64,000 bases of DNA from DATBLE01 sp963791425 (GCA_963791425.1 CAWBSE010000002.1:281987-345986), one strand, 5' to 3'; counted from the stretch's first letter, positions 1-9,100 are shown. A program made the numbers and translations. Notes: generated from the letters alone by a model not told the origin.

Positions 1-1
1 G

Positions 2-1006
2 CACGACGACGGCATCGACGAGTACCTGCTCTGGGATCCGCACGTCACGTACACCGCGGCCGCGCTTCCGACCGACGCGCGCACTGCGGCGTTCCCGAAG
101 CGCCTGACGCCGGCGGAGCTCGCCAAGTCGCTGAAGCCCAACGAGCTCGGGCTCGTCCCGGTGCTCATGCACCACCAGATCCACTCGGGCGGAAGCATCT
201 ACGACATGAGCGCCACGCAGTTCCGCGCCGAGCTGACGCGGCTCTGGCAGGACGGCTTCTACCCGGTGCGCGCCGCCGACCTCGTCTCGGGCAAGCTCGA
301 CGTGCCGAAGGGGAAGTCACCCGTCGTCCTCACGTTCGACGACGCCACGAACAACCAGATCGCCTTCCTCCCCGACGGCCGGCTCGACCCGAAGTCGGGC
401 GTCGGAATCCTCGAGGAGTTCGCCGCGACGCACCCCGGCTTCCCCGCGACCGGGACGTTCTACATCCCGCGGAACGCGTTCACCGGGAACGGGCGCACCG
501 CGCAGTCGACGTTCCAGTGGCTCGTCGAGCACGACTACGAGCTCGGCAACCACACAAAGGACCACATCCCGCTCAACACCCTCGACCCCAACGGCGTCCA
601 GCGCCAGCTCGTGCTCGGAGAGCACGTGCTCACCGACCGGTTGCCGACCTATCGCGCGACGACGATGGCGCTTCCGGAGGGCGCGCTCCCGCACCCGGCT
701 TCGCTCGCCGTCAGCGGCGCCTGGCACGCCCAGTCGTACAAGTTCGCCGGCGTGTTTCTCTCGGGCGCCGAGCCGGCGCCTTCACCGTTCTCGACGAAGT
801 GGGACCCGGCCGAGATCCCGCGGATCATGCCGAACCCGAAGTGGAACGGCGCCCGCGACTTCACGTGGGGCATGTGGATCGACATCCTCGAGCGGAACCC
901 GGGCCTGCGCTACGTCTCGGACGGGAATCCGGAGACGATCGCCTTCCCGCGCGCGAAGGACACCGGTCTGGCGGTCGGCTACAGGGACCGCGCGAAGCCG
1001 TACTAG
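2..1006 (+). CDS. Polysaccharide deacetylase family protein, 5' end outside window
   Basis: The reading frame is open from base 2, so the gene starts upstream of the window; the internal GTG at 161 is not taken as the start. The NodB-type fold is indicated by a TFDD motif (about 332-343, metal-binding Asp pair) and by NHTKDH (about 548-565), which matches the His-x3-His metal site of carbohydrate esterase family 4. Members deacetylate peptidoglycan, chitin or other cell-surface polysaccharides, usually outside the membrane. The signal peptide cannot be judged because the N-terminus is missing. The stop codon (TAG, 1004-1006) overlaps the stop of the convergent NlpC/P60 gene. Substrate unknown. 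Confidence 0.8.
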   Translation, partial: HDDGIDEYLLWDPHVTYTAAALPTDARTAAFPKRLTPAELAKSLKPNELGLVPVLMHHQIHSGGSIYDMSATQFRAELTRLWQDGFYPVRAADLVSGKLDVPKGKSPVVLTFDDATNNQIAFLPDGRLDPKSGVGILEEFAATHPGFPATGTFYIPRNAFTGNGRTAQSTFQWLVEHDYELGNHTKDHIPLNTLDPNGVQRQLVLGEHVLTDRLPTYRATTMALPEGALPHPASLAVSGAWHAQSYKFAGVFLSGAEPAPSPFSTKWDPAEIPRIMPNPKWNGARDFTWGMWIDILERNPGLRYVSDGNPETIAFPRAKDTGLAVGYRDRAKPY

Positions 1007-1554
1007 AAGCGAACGTACGCGCGAACGCGCGACGCCAGCTCGGGCGGGTGCTCCTCCTCGAGCACGCGGCGGACGCCCTCGCGTCCGGTCGCGTGGAGAA
1101 TCCGGCCGTCTCCGAGCCAGAACGCGATGTGATCGCCGTAGCAGACGAGGTCGCCGCAGCGAAGGTCGGCCTCCGCGACCGGTGTGCCTGCGTCCTCCTG
1201 CTCGTCGGCGTCGCGCGGGACCAGCCGGCCGAGCCGGCGGTAGGCCATGTGCACGAGCCCGGAGCAGTCGATCCCGCGCTCGGTCATCCCGCCCCACTCG
1301 TACGGACAGCCGAGGTAGGCGCGGGCCTCCTCGACCGGATCACCGTCACGCTCGACCAGCCAGTCGCCGGCCGCCGGGCCGCCGAGCGCCTCGGCCCGTA
1401 CCCAGCCGGGGTAGTCGTAGGCGGTGCGCACGCGCGCCCAGCCGTCGTCCTCCGACTCGACGTCGAGCGGCTCGTTCGGAAGCGCCTGGGTGACCTGCTC
1501 GGCGTCGTCCCGCGGCTCGGCCCGCAGCGCGGCCAGGTTCAGGCACGTACGCAT
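1003..1554 (-). CDS. NlpC/P60 family cell-wall endopeptidase with SH3-like N-terminus
   Basis: The 183-residue protein has an N-terminal SH3-like region (about 1-70) followed by an NlpC/P60 papain-like domain with the expected triad: Cys97 in DCSGLV, His142 in DHIAFW and His154 in ILHATG. Related enzymes such as YkfC cleave gamma-D-Glu to diamino-acid links in murein peptides. No signal peptide is visible, which fits a cytoplasmic murein-peptide recycling role. The remnant of a peptide-binding protein ends 13 bases upstream on the same strand, an arrangement like the dipeptide-transport and recycling operons of other bacteria. The ATG at 1554 is the only good start before the upstream stop. 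Confidence 0.85.
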   Translation of the reverse strand: MRTCLNLAALRAEPRDDAEQVTQALPNEPLDVESEDDGWARVRTAYDYPGWVRAEALGGPAAGDWLVERDGDPVEEARAYLGCPYEWGGMTERGIDCSGLVHMAYRRLGRLVPRDADEQEDAGTPVAEADLRCGDLVCYGDHIAFWLGDGRILHATGREGVRRVLEEEHPPELASRVRAYVRF

Positions 1555-1567
1555 GCCGTCGATTGTC

Positions 1568-1966
1568 TCAGTTCGAGACGGACACGCCGGCGAACGACTC
1601 GGGCCCGAACGGGCTCGTGATGTACCCCTGCACGGCGCTCCGCAGCGCAACGAATTCCTCGGTGTGCAGGAGCGGGACGCCGGGCAGCGTCGACATGACG
1701 CGCTCGTTCGCCTGCCGGTAGAGCTCGATGCGGTTCGTCCGCGCAGGCTCCCGCGCGGCCTGCCCAAGCAGCGAGAACAGGGTGGGGTCGCTGAAGTCGA
1801 ACTGCCTCGTCTTCTGGGAGAAGAACGTCCCGAGGTAGTCGTTCGGGTCGCCGAAGTCGCCCGTCCAGCCGACCCGGTTGAGCTGCCCGGCCCCGGCCGG
1901 GTCGGGAGGTACGGCCGGGAGACGTTGTTCACCGCCTCGAAGCTCGACCTGGACGTCGGCCGGAAA
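1568..1966 (-). pseudogene. C-terminal remnant of a family-5 peptide/nickel solute-binding protein
   Basis: About 130 codons of the C-terminal lobe of an SBP_bac_5 protein can be read, including QLNRVGWTGDFGDPNDYLGT, VPLLHTEEF and the end PFGPESFAGVSVSN before TGA (1568-1570). The N-terminal three quarters are absent: the match stops at the terminator of the upstream sigma gene. Near 1905-1945 the conserved text jumps between two frames (EAVNNVSRPYL in one, DPAGAGQLN in the other), so there are indels as well as truncation. It cannot make a working binding protein. It suggests that a dipeptide transporter once stood beside the NlpC/P60 gene. Confidence 0.75.
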
Positions 1967-1969
1967 CAG

Positions 1970-1994
1970 AAAGGGCGGCCGGTGGCCGCCCTTT
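1970..1994 (-). terminator. Hairpin downstream of the RpoD-like sigma gene
   Basis: Perfect inverted repeat AAAGGGCGGCC / GGCCGCCCTTT with a 3-nt loop, starting 24 bases beyond the sigma-factor stop (2018). The A/T ends give a U run on the minus strand. It overlaps the truncated edge of the solute-binding-protein remnant. Confidence 0.75.
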
Positions 1995-2017
1995 CCGAGG
2001 ATGCGTGTGCGGCGAAG

Positions 2018-3091
2018 CTAGGCGGCGACGGACTGCAGGTCGCGCAGTGCTGCGAGCCTTGCAAGAGCCTGTCCTTCGAGCTGCCGGACGCGCTCACGCG
2101 TCAGGTCGAGCTCGTGGCCGATCGCCTCGAGCGTCCAGGGCTCGCCCTCGAAGCCGAACCGCAGCTCGAGGATGCGCCGCTCGCGCTCGGGGAGCGCGTC
2201 CAAAGCCTTCCGAACCCCTTGTCGGCGAAGCGACTCTTCAGCCTCGTCGAACGGATCGGCGGCCTCGCGGTCGGCGAACAGGTCGCCGAGCTCGCCCTCG
2301 TCGTCCGCGCCGACCGTCTGGTTCAGCGAGACGGACGCGTGAGCGGCGGAGAGCGCCTCGTCGACGTGCTGGAGCGGAAGTCCGGTGGCCTCGGCCAGCT
2401 CGGCCTTCGTCGCTTCACGGCCGAGCTCGACCTCGAGCCGGCGTGCGGCCCGGCTGAGCTTCTGCTGCCGCTCGACGACGTGGACAGGCACGCGGATCGT
2501 GCGCGCGTGGTTGGCCACGGCGCGCTGCACCGACTGCCGGATCCACCAGGTGGCGTAGGTCGAGAACTTGTAGCCGCGGCGCCAGTCGAACTTCTCGACC
2601 GCGCGGTTGAGGCCCAGCGTCCCCTCCTGGATCAGATCCAGGAACGGCACGCCCAGCCCGCGGTAGCCCTTCGCGATCGACACGACCAGGCGGAGGTTGG
2701 ACTCGATCATGCGCCGCTTGGCGGTCGGGTCGCCGCGCTCGATCGCCTTGGCGAGGTAGACCTCCTCGGCAGCGGTCAGGAGCTTGTGGCGGCCAACGTC
2801 GGCCAGGAAGAGCTGAAGGCTGTCGGCTGCGCCGCTGACCGGCCCCGCGTCATACGTCGCGGCGGCTGCGGCAGGGGCAGCAGCTTCGGTGTCCTCGGCG
2901 GGCTTGCCGATCTCGAGGCCGATCGTCTCGAGCTCGCGCGAAAACTGCTCGACCTCGTCCTCGCCGAGGTCGTGCTCCAGCGCGAACGCCTCGATCTCTG
3001 CGGGCTCGACGTAGCCGCGCTCTTCGGCGCCCTCGATCAGCGTGCGAGCCTGATCGCTTTCAAGCAACTCGGTCAACTGATTCTGCGTCAA
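2018..3091 (-). CDS. Principal-type (RpoD/SigA-like) sigma-70 factor
   Basis: 357 residues with an acidic region 1.1-like N-terminus (1-80), region 1.2 (about 90-120), the highly conserved region 2 (about 130-195, with GVPFLDLIQEGTLGLNRAVE and FSTYATWWIRQSVQRA, which bind core enzyme and the -10 element), region 3 and a C-terminal region 4 with the helix-turn-helix TLEAIGHELDLTRERVRQLE. It directs RNA polymerase to promoters. The start is TTG at 3091; no ATG or GTG lies closer to region 1.1, and GA-rich bases (AGAGAAG) precede it. A second sigma of the same class but without region 1.1 lies at 15580-16494, so which is the housekeeping factor is inferred. This one is favoured because it has region 1.1. 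Confidence 0.9.
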   Translation of the reverse strand: MTQNQLTELLESDQARTLIEGAEERGYVEPAEIEAFALEHDLGEDEVEQFSRELETIGLEIGKPAEDTEAAAPAAAAATYDAGPVSGAADSLQLFLADVGRHKLLTAAEEVYLAKAIERGDPTAKRRMIESNLRLVVSIAKGYRGLGVPFLDLIQEGTLGLNRAVEKFDWRRGYKFSTYATWWIRQSVQRAVANHARTIRVPVHVVERQQKLSRAARRLEVELGREATKAELAEATGLPLQHVDEALSAAHASVSLNQTVGADDEGELGDLFADREAADPFDEAEESLRRQGVRKALDALPERERRILELRFGFEGEPWTLEAIGHELDLTRERVRQLEGQALARLAALRDLQSVAA

Positions 3092-3329
3092 GTGCTTCTC
3101 TTCGTCCTTTCACCGGCTTCTCGATTCCCAAAACTTTCTCACCCTAACGTGAATCTCCTCGCCGTTCCAGTTGCCTAGCCTGCTTTCAGCCTAGGTCGAC
3201 CCCGTAAGGGGACTGTGAAGAAACAAACGCGGGGGTGTGAAGTTGTATTCCGGATGTCCCGGGAGATCCTGGCATTCAAGACGTGCTTCGTACGAAAAGG
3301 TTGGCAGGTTCGAGGGCCGGCGGGGGTGA
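3092..3329. other. Intergenic region, sigma gene promoter side
   Basis: 238 bp between topA (ending at 3330) and the start of the sigma gene (3091), both on the minus strand. It is less GC-rich than its surroundings and must hold the sigma promoter. No other gene or clear hairpin is seen. Confidence 0.4.
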
Positions 3330-5882
3330 CTACTTCCGCCCCCGAGGGCGCTTCTTTGCCGGCCCCTTCGAGCGTCGCTCGGCGAGCAACTCGATCGCCC
3401 GGTCGAGCGTGAGCGATTCAACTGCGTCTCCGGCCCGAAGGCTTGCATTGGTCTCGCCGTCGGTCACGTATGGACCAAATCGGCCGTCCTTGACCACAAC
3501 TGGACGCCCGGACGAGGGTTCTGGCCCCATCTCGCGCAGCGGCGGCTTCGCCGCGCCGCGCCCCCGGCGGGTCTTCGGGGCGGCGAGCAGCGCGTTCGCA
3601 TGGTCGAGATCGATGGAGAAGATCTGCTCCTCGCTCTCGAGCGAACGGGTGTCGGTGCCGCGCTTGATGAACGGCCCGTAGCGCCCATTCATCGCCAGCA
3701 CCTCCTCGCCGTCGGACACGCCGACCACCCGCGGCAGCGACAGGAGCCGGACCGCGTCGTCGAGCGTGACCGTCTCCGGCGTCATCGTCGACATGAGCGA
3801 CGCCGTGCGCGGCTTCTCCTCCGAGCCCTCGGGAAGCTCCTCGGTGATGTACGGCCCGTACCGGCCGCTGCGCAGCACGACCGACAACCCCGTCTCGGGA
3901 TGCTGCCCGAGCTCGCGCGCATCGCCGGGAGCGGCGAGCAGCTCCTCGGCGCGCGCCGGCGTGAGCTCGTCGGGGACGATGTCCTCGGGCAGCGAAGCTC
4001 GCGAGTCGCCGCGCTCCAGGTACGGCCCGTACTTCCCGACGCGCACGACGATGTCGCTGCCGGGCAGCTCGATCGAGTTGACGGCGCGCGCGTCGATCTC
4101 GTCCAGGTGGTCGGTGACCATCGCGTGCAGCCCGGGCTCGCCGTTCTCGCCCTTGTAGAACCGCGTCAGCCAGTCGACCCGCTGCTCCTCGCCGGAGGCG
4201 ATCTTGTCGAGATCGTCCTCCATGCTGGCGGTGAAGCCGTAGTCGACGAGCTTCGAGTAGTGCTCCTCGAGCAGCTTCGTCACCGCGAACGCGAGGAACG
4301 TCGGGACGAGGGCTGTCCCCTTCTTCACCACATAGCCGCGGTCGAGGATCGTGCCGAGGATCGACGCGTACGTCGACGGCCGGCCGATGCCGCGGTCCTC
4401 CAGCGCCTTGACCAGAGTCGCCTCGGTGTAGCGCGCCGGCGGCGAGGTCTCGTGGCCCTGCGGCTCGAGCGAGCGCGGCTCGACCTTGTCGCCCGGCTTC
4501 AGCGGCGGCAGGCGGCGCTCCTCGTCGTCCTCGGGCGTCTCGTCGCGGCCCTCCTCGTACGCGGCGAGGAAGCCGCGGAAGGTGATCACGGTGCCGCTGA
4601 CGCCGAACTCCGCATCCTCGTCCGTGGTCGATTTCGCTCCGACCCTCACCGAGACGGTCTGCCCGCGGGCGTCGGCCATCTGCGAGGCGACCGTCCGCAT
4701 CCAGACCAGCTCGTACAGCGACTGCTCGTCGCGGTCGAGCTCGCCCTTGACCTCTTCGGGGAGACGGAAGCGGTCGCCCGCAGGGCGGATCGCCTCGTGG
4801 GCCTCCTGCGCGTTCTTCACCTTGCGGTCGTAGCGCCGCGGGGCGTCCGGGACGTGGTCGTCGCCGTAGAGCTCGCGCGCCTGCGTCCGTGCCGCGGTCA
4901 GCGCCGTCTCGGACAGCGTCGTCGAGTCGGTGCGCATGTAGGTGATGTAGCCGCGCTCGTACAGCCGCTGGGCGACGCGCATCGTCGTCTGCGCGGTGAA
5001 GCGCAGCTTGCGGCCCCCCTCCTGCTGGAGCGTCGAGGTCATGAACGGCGCAGCCGGACGGCGGGTGTACGGCTTCTCGTCGACGGAGCGGACGGTGAAG
5101 TCCGCGCCGTCGAGACGGGCGGCGAGCCCGCGCGCGTCCTCCTCGGCGAGCTGCCGGGCCTCGCCCTTCAGCTTCCCGTCCTGCCCGAAGTCGCGGCCCT
5201 GCGCGATGCGCTTGCCGTCGAGCGCGACCAGCCGCGCCGTGAAGCTCTCGGGATCGAAGAGGCCCTCGATGTCCCAGTAGGCGGCGAGGACGAACAGCAT
5301 CCGCTCGCGTTCGCGCTCGACCACCAGCCGCGTCGCCACCGACTGCACGCGGCCGGCCGACAGCCGCGGCATCACCTTCTTCCACAGCACCGGCGAGACC
5401 TCGTAGCCGTAGAGACGGTCGAGGATCCGGCGCGTCTCCTGCGAGTCGACCAGGCGCTCGTCGATCGGGCGCGGCTTGTCGAGCGCGTCCTGGATCGCCT
5501 GCTTCGTGATCTCGTGGAAGACCATCCGCGTCGCGGGCACCTTCGGCTGCAGCGTCTGGAACAGATGCCAGGCGATCGCCTCGCCCTCGCGGTCCTCGTC
5601 CGTCGCGAGCAGCAACTCGTCGGCGTCCTTCAGCTTGCGCTTCAGATCGGCGACGACCTTCTTCTTGTCCGGATCGACGATGTAGTACGGCTCGAACCCG
5701 TCGTCGACCGCGACGCCCATGGCGCCGAACCGCTCCCGCTTGTCCTTGGGGACGTCGGAGGCGCGCTCCGGGAGGTCGCGAATGTGGCCGATGCTCGACT
5801 CGACCATGTAGTCGGAACCGAGGTAGCCGGCGATGGTCTTTGCCTTCGCAGGCGACTCGACGATGACGAGTTTCTTGGCCAT
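3330..5882 (-). CDS. topA: DNA topoisomerase I
   Basis: 850 residues, the usual length of actinobacterial type IA topoisomerase. The TOPRIM domain starts at the N-terminus (KKLVIVESPAKAKTIAGYLG), with the acidic DxDxxxE motif in LLLATDEDREGEAIAWHL. The catalytic tyrosine lies in YITYMRTDSTTLSE near residue 310. The C-terminus has four glycine-rich repeats (KYGPYLERG, RYGPYITEE, RYGPFIKRG, RFGPYVTDG) and a basic tail, with no zinc-finger cysteines, as in actinobacteria. It relaxes negative supercoils. The reading frame is intact over 2.5 kb, in contrast to many neighbours. ATG start at 5882. Confidence 0.97.
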   Translation of the reverse strand: MAKKLVIVESPAKAKTIAGYLGSDYMVESSIGHIRDLPERASDVPKDKRERFGAMGVAVDDGFEPYYIVDPDKKKVVADLKRKLKDADELLLATDEDREGEAIAWHLFQTLQPKVPATRMVFHEITKQAIQDALDKPRPIDERLVDSQETRRILDRLYGYEVSPVLWKKVMPRLSAGRVQSVATRLVVERERERMLFVLAAYWDIEGLFDPESFTARLVALDGKRIAQGRDFGQDGKLKGEARQLAEEDARGLAARLDGADFTVRSVDEKPYTRRPAAPFMTSTLQQEGGRKLRFTAQTTMRVAQRLYERGYITYMRTDSTTLSETALTAARTQARELYGDDHVPDAPRRYDRKVKNAQEAHEAIRPAGDRFRLPEEVKGELDRDEQSLYELVWMRTVASQMADARGQTVSVRVGAKSTTDEDAEFGVSGTVITFRGFLAAYEEGRDETPEDDEERRLPPLKPGDKVEPRSLEPQGHETSPPARYTEATLVKALEDRGIGRPSTYASILGTILDRGYVVKKGTALVPTFLAFAVTKLLEEHYSKLVDYGFTASMEDDLDKIASGEEQRVDWLTRFYKGENGEPGLHAMVTDHLDEIDARAVNSIELPGSDIVVRVGKYGPYLERGDSRASLPEDIVPDELTPARAEELLAAPGDARELGQHPETGLSVVLRSGRYGPYITEELPEGSEEKPRTASLMSTMTPETVTLDDAVRLLSLPRVVGVSDGEEVLAMNGRYGPFIKRGTDTRSLESEEQIFSIDLDHANALLAAPKTRRGRGAAKPPLREMGPEPSSGRPVVVKDGRFGPYVTDGETNASLRAGDAVESLTLDRAIELLAERRSKGPAKKRPRGRK

Positions 5883-5964
5883 TGCGCGGACACGTTAGCG
5901 GCGAAGGCGAACGTCGCCAGCCGACGTGACACTCCCGTCGCACCGCAATACTGCGGTTTCAGCC

Positions 5965-6576
5965 ATGGCCATGCCCTTCTACAGCTTCGTTGCAATCGCC
6001 TCCTGGCCGGTGCTGCGCGGGGTCTACCGCCTCGACGCGCAGGGCCTCGAGAACCTGCCCGCCGAGGGCGGTTTCGTCCTCGCCGCGAACCACACGTCGA
6101 ACTTCGACCCGTGGCCGCTCGGGCTCCCGCTCTGGCCGAAACGGCAGCTGTTCTTCATGGGCAAGGTCGAGCTGTTCAACCCGGTCCTCGGCCCGTTGCT
6201 GCGCGCCGGGGGCGCCTTCCCGGTGCGCCGCGGCGAGGCCGACCTGGAGGCGATCGCGAAGGCGGAGGAGCTCTGCCGCGCCGGCGGCGTCGTCGCGATG
6301 TTCCCGGAGGGGACGCGCCAGCGGAAGGGGCTGCGCAAGAAGTTCGAGCACCGGCCGCGCACCGGCTCGGCGCGGATCGCGTTCACCGCCGGGGTGCCGC
6401 TCGTCCCGGCCGCGATCAAGGGCATGGACCGGCTCTCACGGTTCGCGCAACTCAAGGTCGCCTACGGCAAGCCGATCGAGACCGGCGACCTGGCCGATCT
6501 CCCACCGCGTGATGCCCAGCAGGTCGCGACCGACCGTCTGATGGAGCAGGTGTACACGCTCTACGAGGCGCTTTGA
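5965..6576 (+). CDS. 1-acyl-sn-glycerol-3-phosphate acyltransferase (PlsC-like)
   Basis: About 203 residues of the lysophospholipid acyltransferase family: the catalytic NHTSNFD (HX4D) block near residue 36 and the substrate-binding FPEGTRQRKG block near residue 113. It transfers an acyl chain to the sn-2 position of lysophosphatidic acid at the cytoplasmic face of the membrane. ATG at 5965 is chosen because MAMPFYSF opens the conserved N-terminus; a GTG at 5926 in frame would add a short unconserved leader containing the small palindrome CCGCAATACTGCGG. It is the first gene of an operon: the stop overlaps the TTG start of the exonuclease. Confidence 0.88.
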   Translation: MAMPFYSFVAIASWPVLRGVYRLDAQGLENLPAEGGFVLAANHTSNFDPWPLGLPLWPKRQLFFMGKVELFNPVLGPLLRAGGAFPVRRGEADLEAIAKAEELCRAGGVVAMFPEGTRQRKGLRKKFEHRPRTGSARIAFTAGVPLVPAAIKGMDRLSRFAQLKVAYGKPIETGDLADLPPRDAQQVATDRLMEQVYTLYEAL

Positions 6577-7412
6577 CCGACCCCCGCCCGCTGCTCGCCG
6601 TCGACGGCGACTCGCTCGCCCACCGCGCCTACCACGGACTGCCGAAGACGATGACGAGCACGAACGGCCGGCCGTCGGGTGCGCTCGTCGGCTTCGCCAA
6701 CTTCATGCTGCGCCTGTGGCAGGCCGAGCAGCCGCGCGCGGTCGTCGTCGGCTGGGACACCCTCAGCGTCCCGACCTACCGCAACGAGGCGTTTCCCTCG
6801 TACCAGAGCGGCCGCCAGTTCGACGACGCGCTGGTCGAGCAGCTCGACCTGCTGCCGGAGCTCGTCCGCTCGATGGGCTTCGTCGCCGCGAAGGCGCCCG
6901 GGTACGAGGCCGACGACTTCCTCGCCGCCGCCGTCGCGCAGGAGGAGTCGCGCAAGGGACTCACCCTCGTCGCCACCTCCGACCGTGACGCCTTCCAGCT
7001 CGTCAGCGACCGCACCACCATCCTCCAGCCGGTCAAGGGCGTCTCGGAGCTCGCGCGGATCGGGGTCGAGCAGGTGAAAGAGCGGTACGGCGTGCTGCCG
7101 GCGCAGGTGCCCGACTTCATCGCGCTGCGCGGCGACCCGTCCGACAAGCTGCCGGGCGCCCGCGGGATCGGGCCGAAGACGGCGGCGTCGATTCTCGCCG
7201 AGCACGGCACGCTCGACGCAGTGCTCGACACCGGACGGTTCTCGGCGGAGCGGGAGGACTTGCTGCTCTACCGGCGAATAGCCACGATGGACGCCTCCGC
7301 TCCTCTCCCCTCCCTGACCGACCAAACGCCCGACTGGGCGGAGGCGTCCTCTCTTTCGGAGTCCTGGGGCCTCGGCAATCTCGCCGGCCGGTTCGAGGCG
7401 CTGGTCGGCTGA
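6573..7412 (+). CDS. 5'-3' exonuclease (FEN/PIN-type, Pol I N-domain-like), stand-alone
   Basis: 279 residues. The acidic active site of the flap-endonuclease superfamily is visible in LLAVDGDSLAHRAYHG near the N-terminus, in GYEADDFLAAAV and in ATSDRDAFQLV. A helix-3-turn-helix follows (FIALRGDPSDKLPGARGIGP), which grips duplex DNA. It resembles the 5' nuclease domain of DNA polymerase I without the polymerase, and such stand-alone copies are common in actinobacteria, where they process flaps or RNA primers. The TTG start overlaps the acyltransferase stop and the next gene begins one base after its stop, so the three are probably co-transcribed. Confidence 0.9.
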   Translation: MTDPRPLLAVDGDSLAHRAYHGLPKTMTSTNGRPSGALVGFANFMLRLWQAEQPRAVVVGWDTLSVPTYRNEAFPSYQSGRQFDDALVEQLDLLPELVRSMGFVAAKAPGYEADDFLAAAVAQEESRKGLTLVATSDRDAFQLVSDRTTILQPVKGVSELARIGVEQVKERYGVLPAQVPDFIALRGDPSDKLPGARGIGPKTAASILAEHGTLDAVLDTGRFSAEREDLLLYRRIATMDASAPLPSLTDQTPDWAEASSLSESWGLGNLAGRFEALVG

Positions 7413-7413
7413 C

Positions 7414-8259
7414 GTGGACGTCCTCAGTCACGAGGCGCTTGCGCGGCTGCACCCGACGGGGCACCACCCGGAGTCGCCGCGCCGGCTGACCGCGCTGCTC
7501 GAGGCGGTCGGCGAATGGACGGAGGTGCGGTCGGCGACGGTCGAGCAGATCGAGCGCTGTCACACCGTCGAGCACGTCGCGCGGATCCGGGCGATCGACG
7601 GCGACACCTGGCTGGACGGCGACACGCCCGCGTCGGTGACCAGCTTCGAGGCGGCGATGCTCTCCGCGGGTGGTGCGATCGAGGCCGCGCGCACGGGCGG
7701 CTTCGCGCTCGTCCGCCCGCCGGGCCACCACGCGCCGGCCGACCGCGCGATGGGCTTCTGCCTGTTCAACAACGCGGCGGTCGCCGCTCGCGCGCTGCAG
7801 GCCGAGGACGGCCTCGAGCGCGTGGCGATCCTCGACTGGGACGTCCACCACGGAAACGGGACGCAGGACATCTTCTGGGACGACCCGACCGTCCTCTACG
7901 TGTCGCTGCACCAATGGCCGTTCTATCCGGGCACCGGCCGGCCGGGCGAGGGGAACGACACGACCGTGAACGTCCCGCTGCCCGCCGGATCCGGCAACGA
8001 GGACTACGTCCGCGCGTTCGAGGACATCGTCGAACCGGCCGTGATCGGCTTCGAGCCCGATCTGCTGATCGTCTCCGCCGGCTTCGACGCCCACACCGAC
8101 GACCCACTCGCCGGGATGGAGGTGACCGGTCTCGGGTTCCGCGAGCTGGCCCGCCGCTGCACCGGCCTCGCGCCGCGCGTCGCCGCGGTGCTCGAGGGCG
8201 GCTACAACCTCGAGACCCTGCCGGGGCTCGTGCATGCCGCGCTCGACGGGTTCTCGTGA
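7414..8259 (+). CDS. Class II histone-deacetylase-family (AcuC/APAH-like) amidohydrolase
   Basis: 281 residues of the arginase/deacetylase superfamily. The zinc site is intact: catalytic His pair in RPPGHHAPAD (105-106), metal ligands in DWDVHHGNGT (Asp143, His145) and in SAGFDAHTDDPLAG. The C-terminal EGGYNLE carries the transition-state tyrosine region. Members remove acetyl groups from protein lysines, polyamines or small molecules; the substrate here is unknown. The GTG start at 7414 is one base after the exonuclease stop, and a strong terminator follows the stop by 14 bases. Confidence 0.88.
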   Translation: MDVLSHEALARLHPTGHHPESPRRLTALLEAVGEWTEVRSATVEQIERCHTVEHVARIRAIDGDTWLDGDTPASVTSFEAAMLSAGGAIEAARTGGFALVRPPGHHAPADRAMGFCLFNNAAVAARALQAEDGLERVAILDWDVHHGNGTQDIFWDDPTVLYVSLHQWPFYPGTGRPGEGNDTTVNVPLPAGSGNEDYVRAFEDIVEPAVIGFEPDLLIVSAGFDAHTDDPLAGMEVTGLGFRELARRCTGLAPRVAAVLEGGYNLETLPGLVHAALDGFS

Positions 8260-8273
8260 CGTCCCGAAAAGCA

Positions 8274-8298
8274 AGACCGGCCCTTTCGGGGCCGGTCT
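8274..8298 (+). terminator. Terminator of the acyltransferase-exonuclease-deacetylase operon
   Basis: Inverted repeat AGACCGGCC / GGCCGGTCT around a CTTTCGG loop, directly after the deacetylase gene. No long T tract follows. A second small repeat (TCACCCA GGG TGGGTGA, 8394-8410) sits just beyond the stop of the convergent LuxR gene and may end that transcript. Confidence 0.6.
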
Positions 8299-8413
8299 GC
8301 GCGCCTGGCTGTCGTGGCCACCACCACCACAGAGACCCAATCGCTGCTTACGGATCATCGGCAATCCGGGCCTTGCCGGCATCACCCGCGGTATCACCCA
8401 GGGTGGGTGAACT

Positions 8414-9058
8414 TCAGCGTCGGGCGGTGGCGAGCGTCTCGAGCGCGGCGCGGCGCGAGGACACGCCGAGCTTACGCAGGAGGCTCTTCACGTGCGAGCG
8501 GACCGTGTGCTCGGAGATGAAGAGACGGTGTGCGATCTCGTCCGTGCCGAGATGCTCGTCGAGCAGCAGAAGGACCTCGACTTCGCGGGCGCTGAGTTGT
8601 TCCGCGATCACGTCGGGAACGCCGGAGTCGAGATGGCCACCCTCGCGGACGCGGTCGAGCAGTCGCCGCGCGACCTCACCTGAGAGCGCCGCCTCGCCGT
8701 GCGCGACGCCTTCGAGGAACTCGGCGATCCGCTCCGGCGGCTCGGTCTTGAGCAGGTAGCCGGCCGCCCCGGCGCGGATCGCGGCCAGCAAATTCTCTTC
8801 GGTGCCCGACGCGGTCAGGACCACGACCTCGCTGTTGGGCGCCGCCGCACGCACCCTCGGCAGGGCCTCGAGGCCTCCGCCGCCCGGCATCGTCAGGTCG
8901 AGCAGGACGAGGTCGGGCTGGAGCTCGCGCGCCCGCTCGACCGCCTCGTGGCCGTCGGAGGCCTCCCCCACGACCGGGAACGAGTGCTGCTCGAGCAGGC
9001 CGGCCAGCGCCGCACGCGTCAGCGGATGGTCGTCGACGATGAGCGTGCGCCGTCCCAT
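8414..9058 (-). CDS. NarL/LuxR-family response regulator
   Basis: 214 residues: receiver domain (1-125) with the acidic pair in LIVDDHP, phospho-acceptor Asp54 in VLLDLTMPG and Lys in YLLKTEPP, then a LuxR-type helix-turn-helix (about 150-214) with LSAREVEVLLLL and IAHRLFISEHTVRSHVKSLL. It is predicted to bind DNA as a dimer after phosphorylation. It is divergent from the histidine kinase at 9101 with 42 bp between starts; the kinase is its likely partner. ATG at 9058 is preferred over the much longer in-frame extension, which runs antisense to the kinase. Confidence 0.9.
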   Translation of the reverse strand: MGRRTLIVDDHPLTRAALAGLLEQHSFPVVGEASDGHEAVERARELQPDLVLLDLTMPGGGGLEALPRVRAAAPNSEVVVLTASGTEENLLAAIRAGAAGYLLKTEPPERIAEFLEGVAHGEAALSGEVARRLLDRVREGGHLDSGVPDVIAEQLSAREVEVLLLLDEHLGTDEIAHRLFISEHTVRSHVKSLLRKLGVSSRRAALETLATARR

Positions 9059-9100
9059 GTTCTGCTTATCGGCAGAAGCTGCGCTGCCGACAAGAGGGGT

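Noticed and set aside
3600..6512. 970-codon open frame on the plus strand
   Set aside because: It is antisense to topA, Arg/Leu/Val-rich without any family motif, and exists because GC-rich codons leave few stops in the opposite frame.
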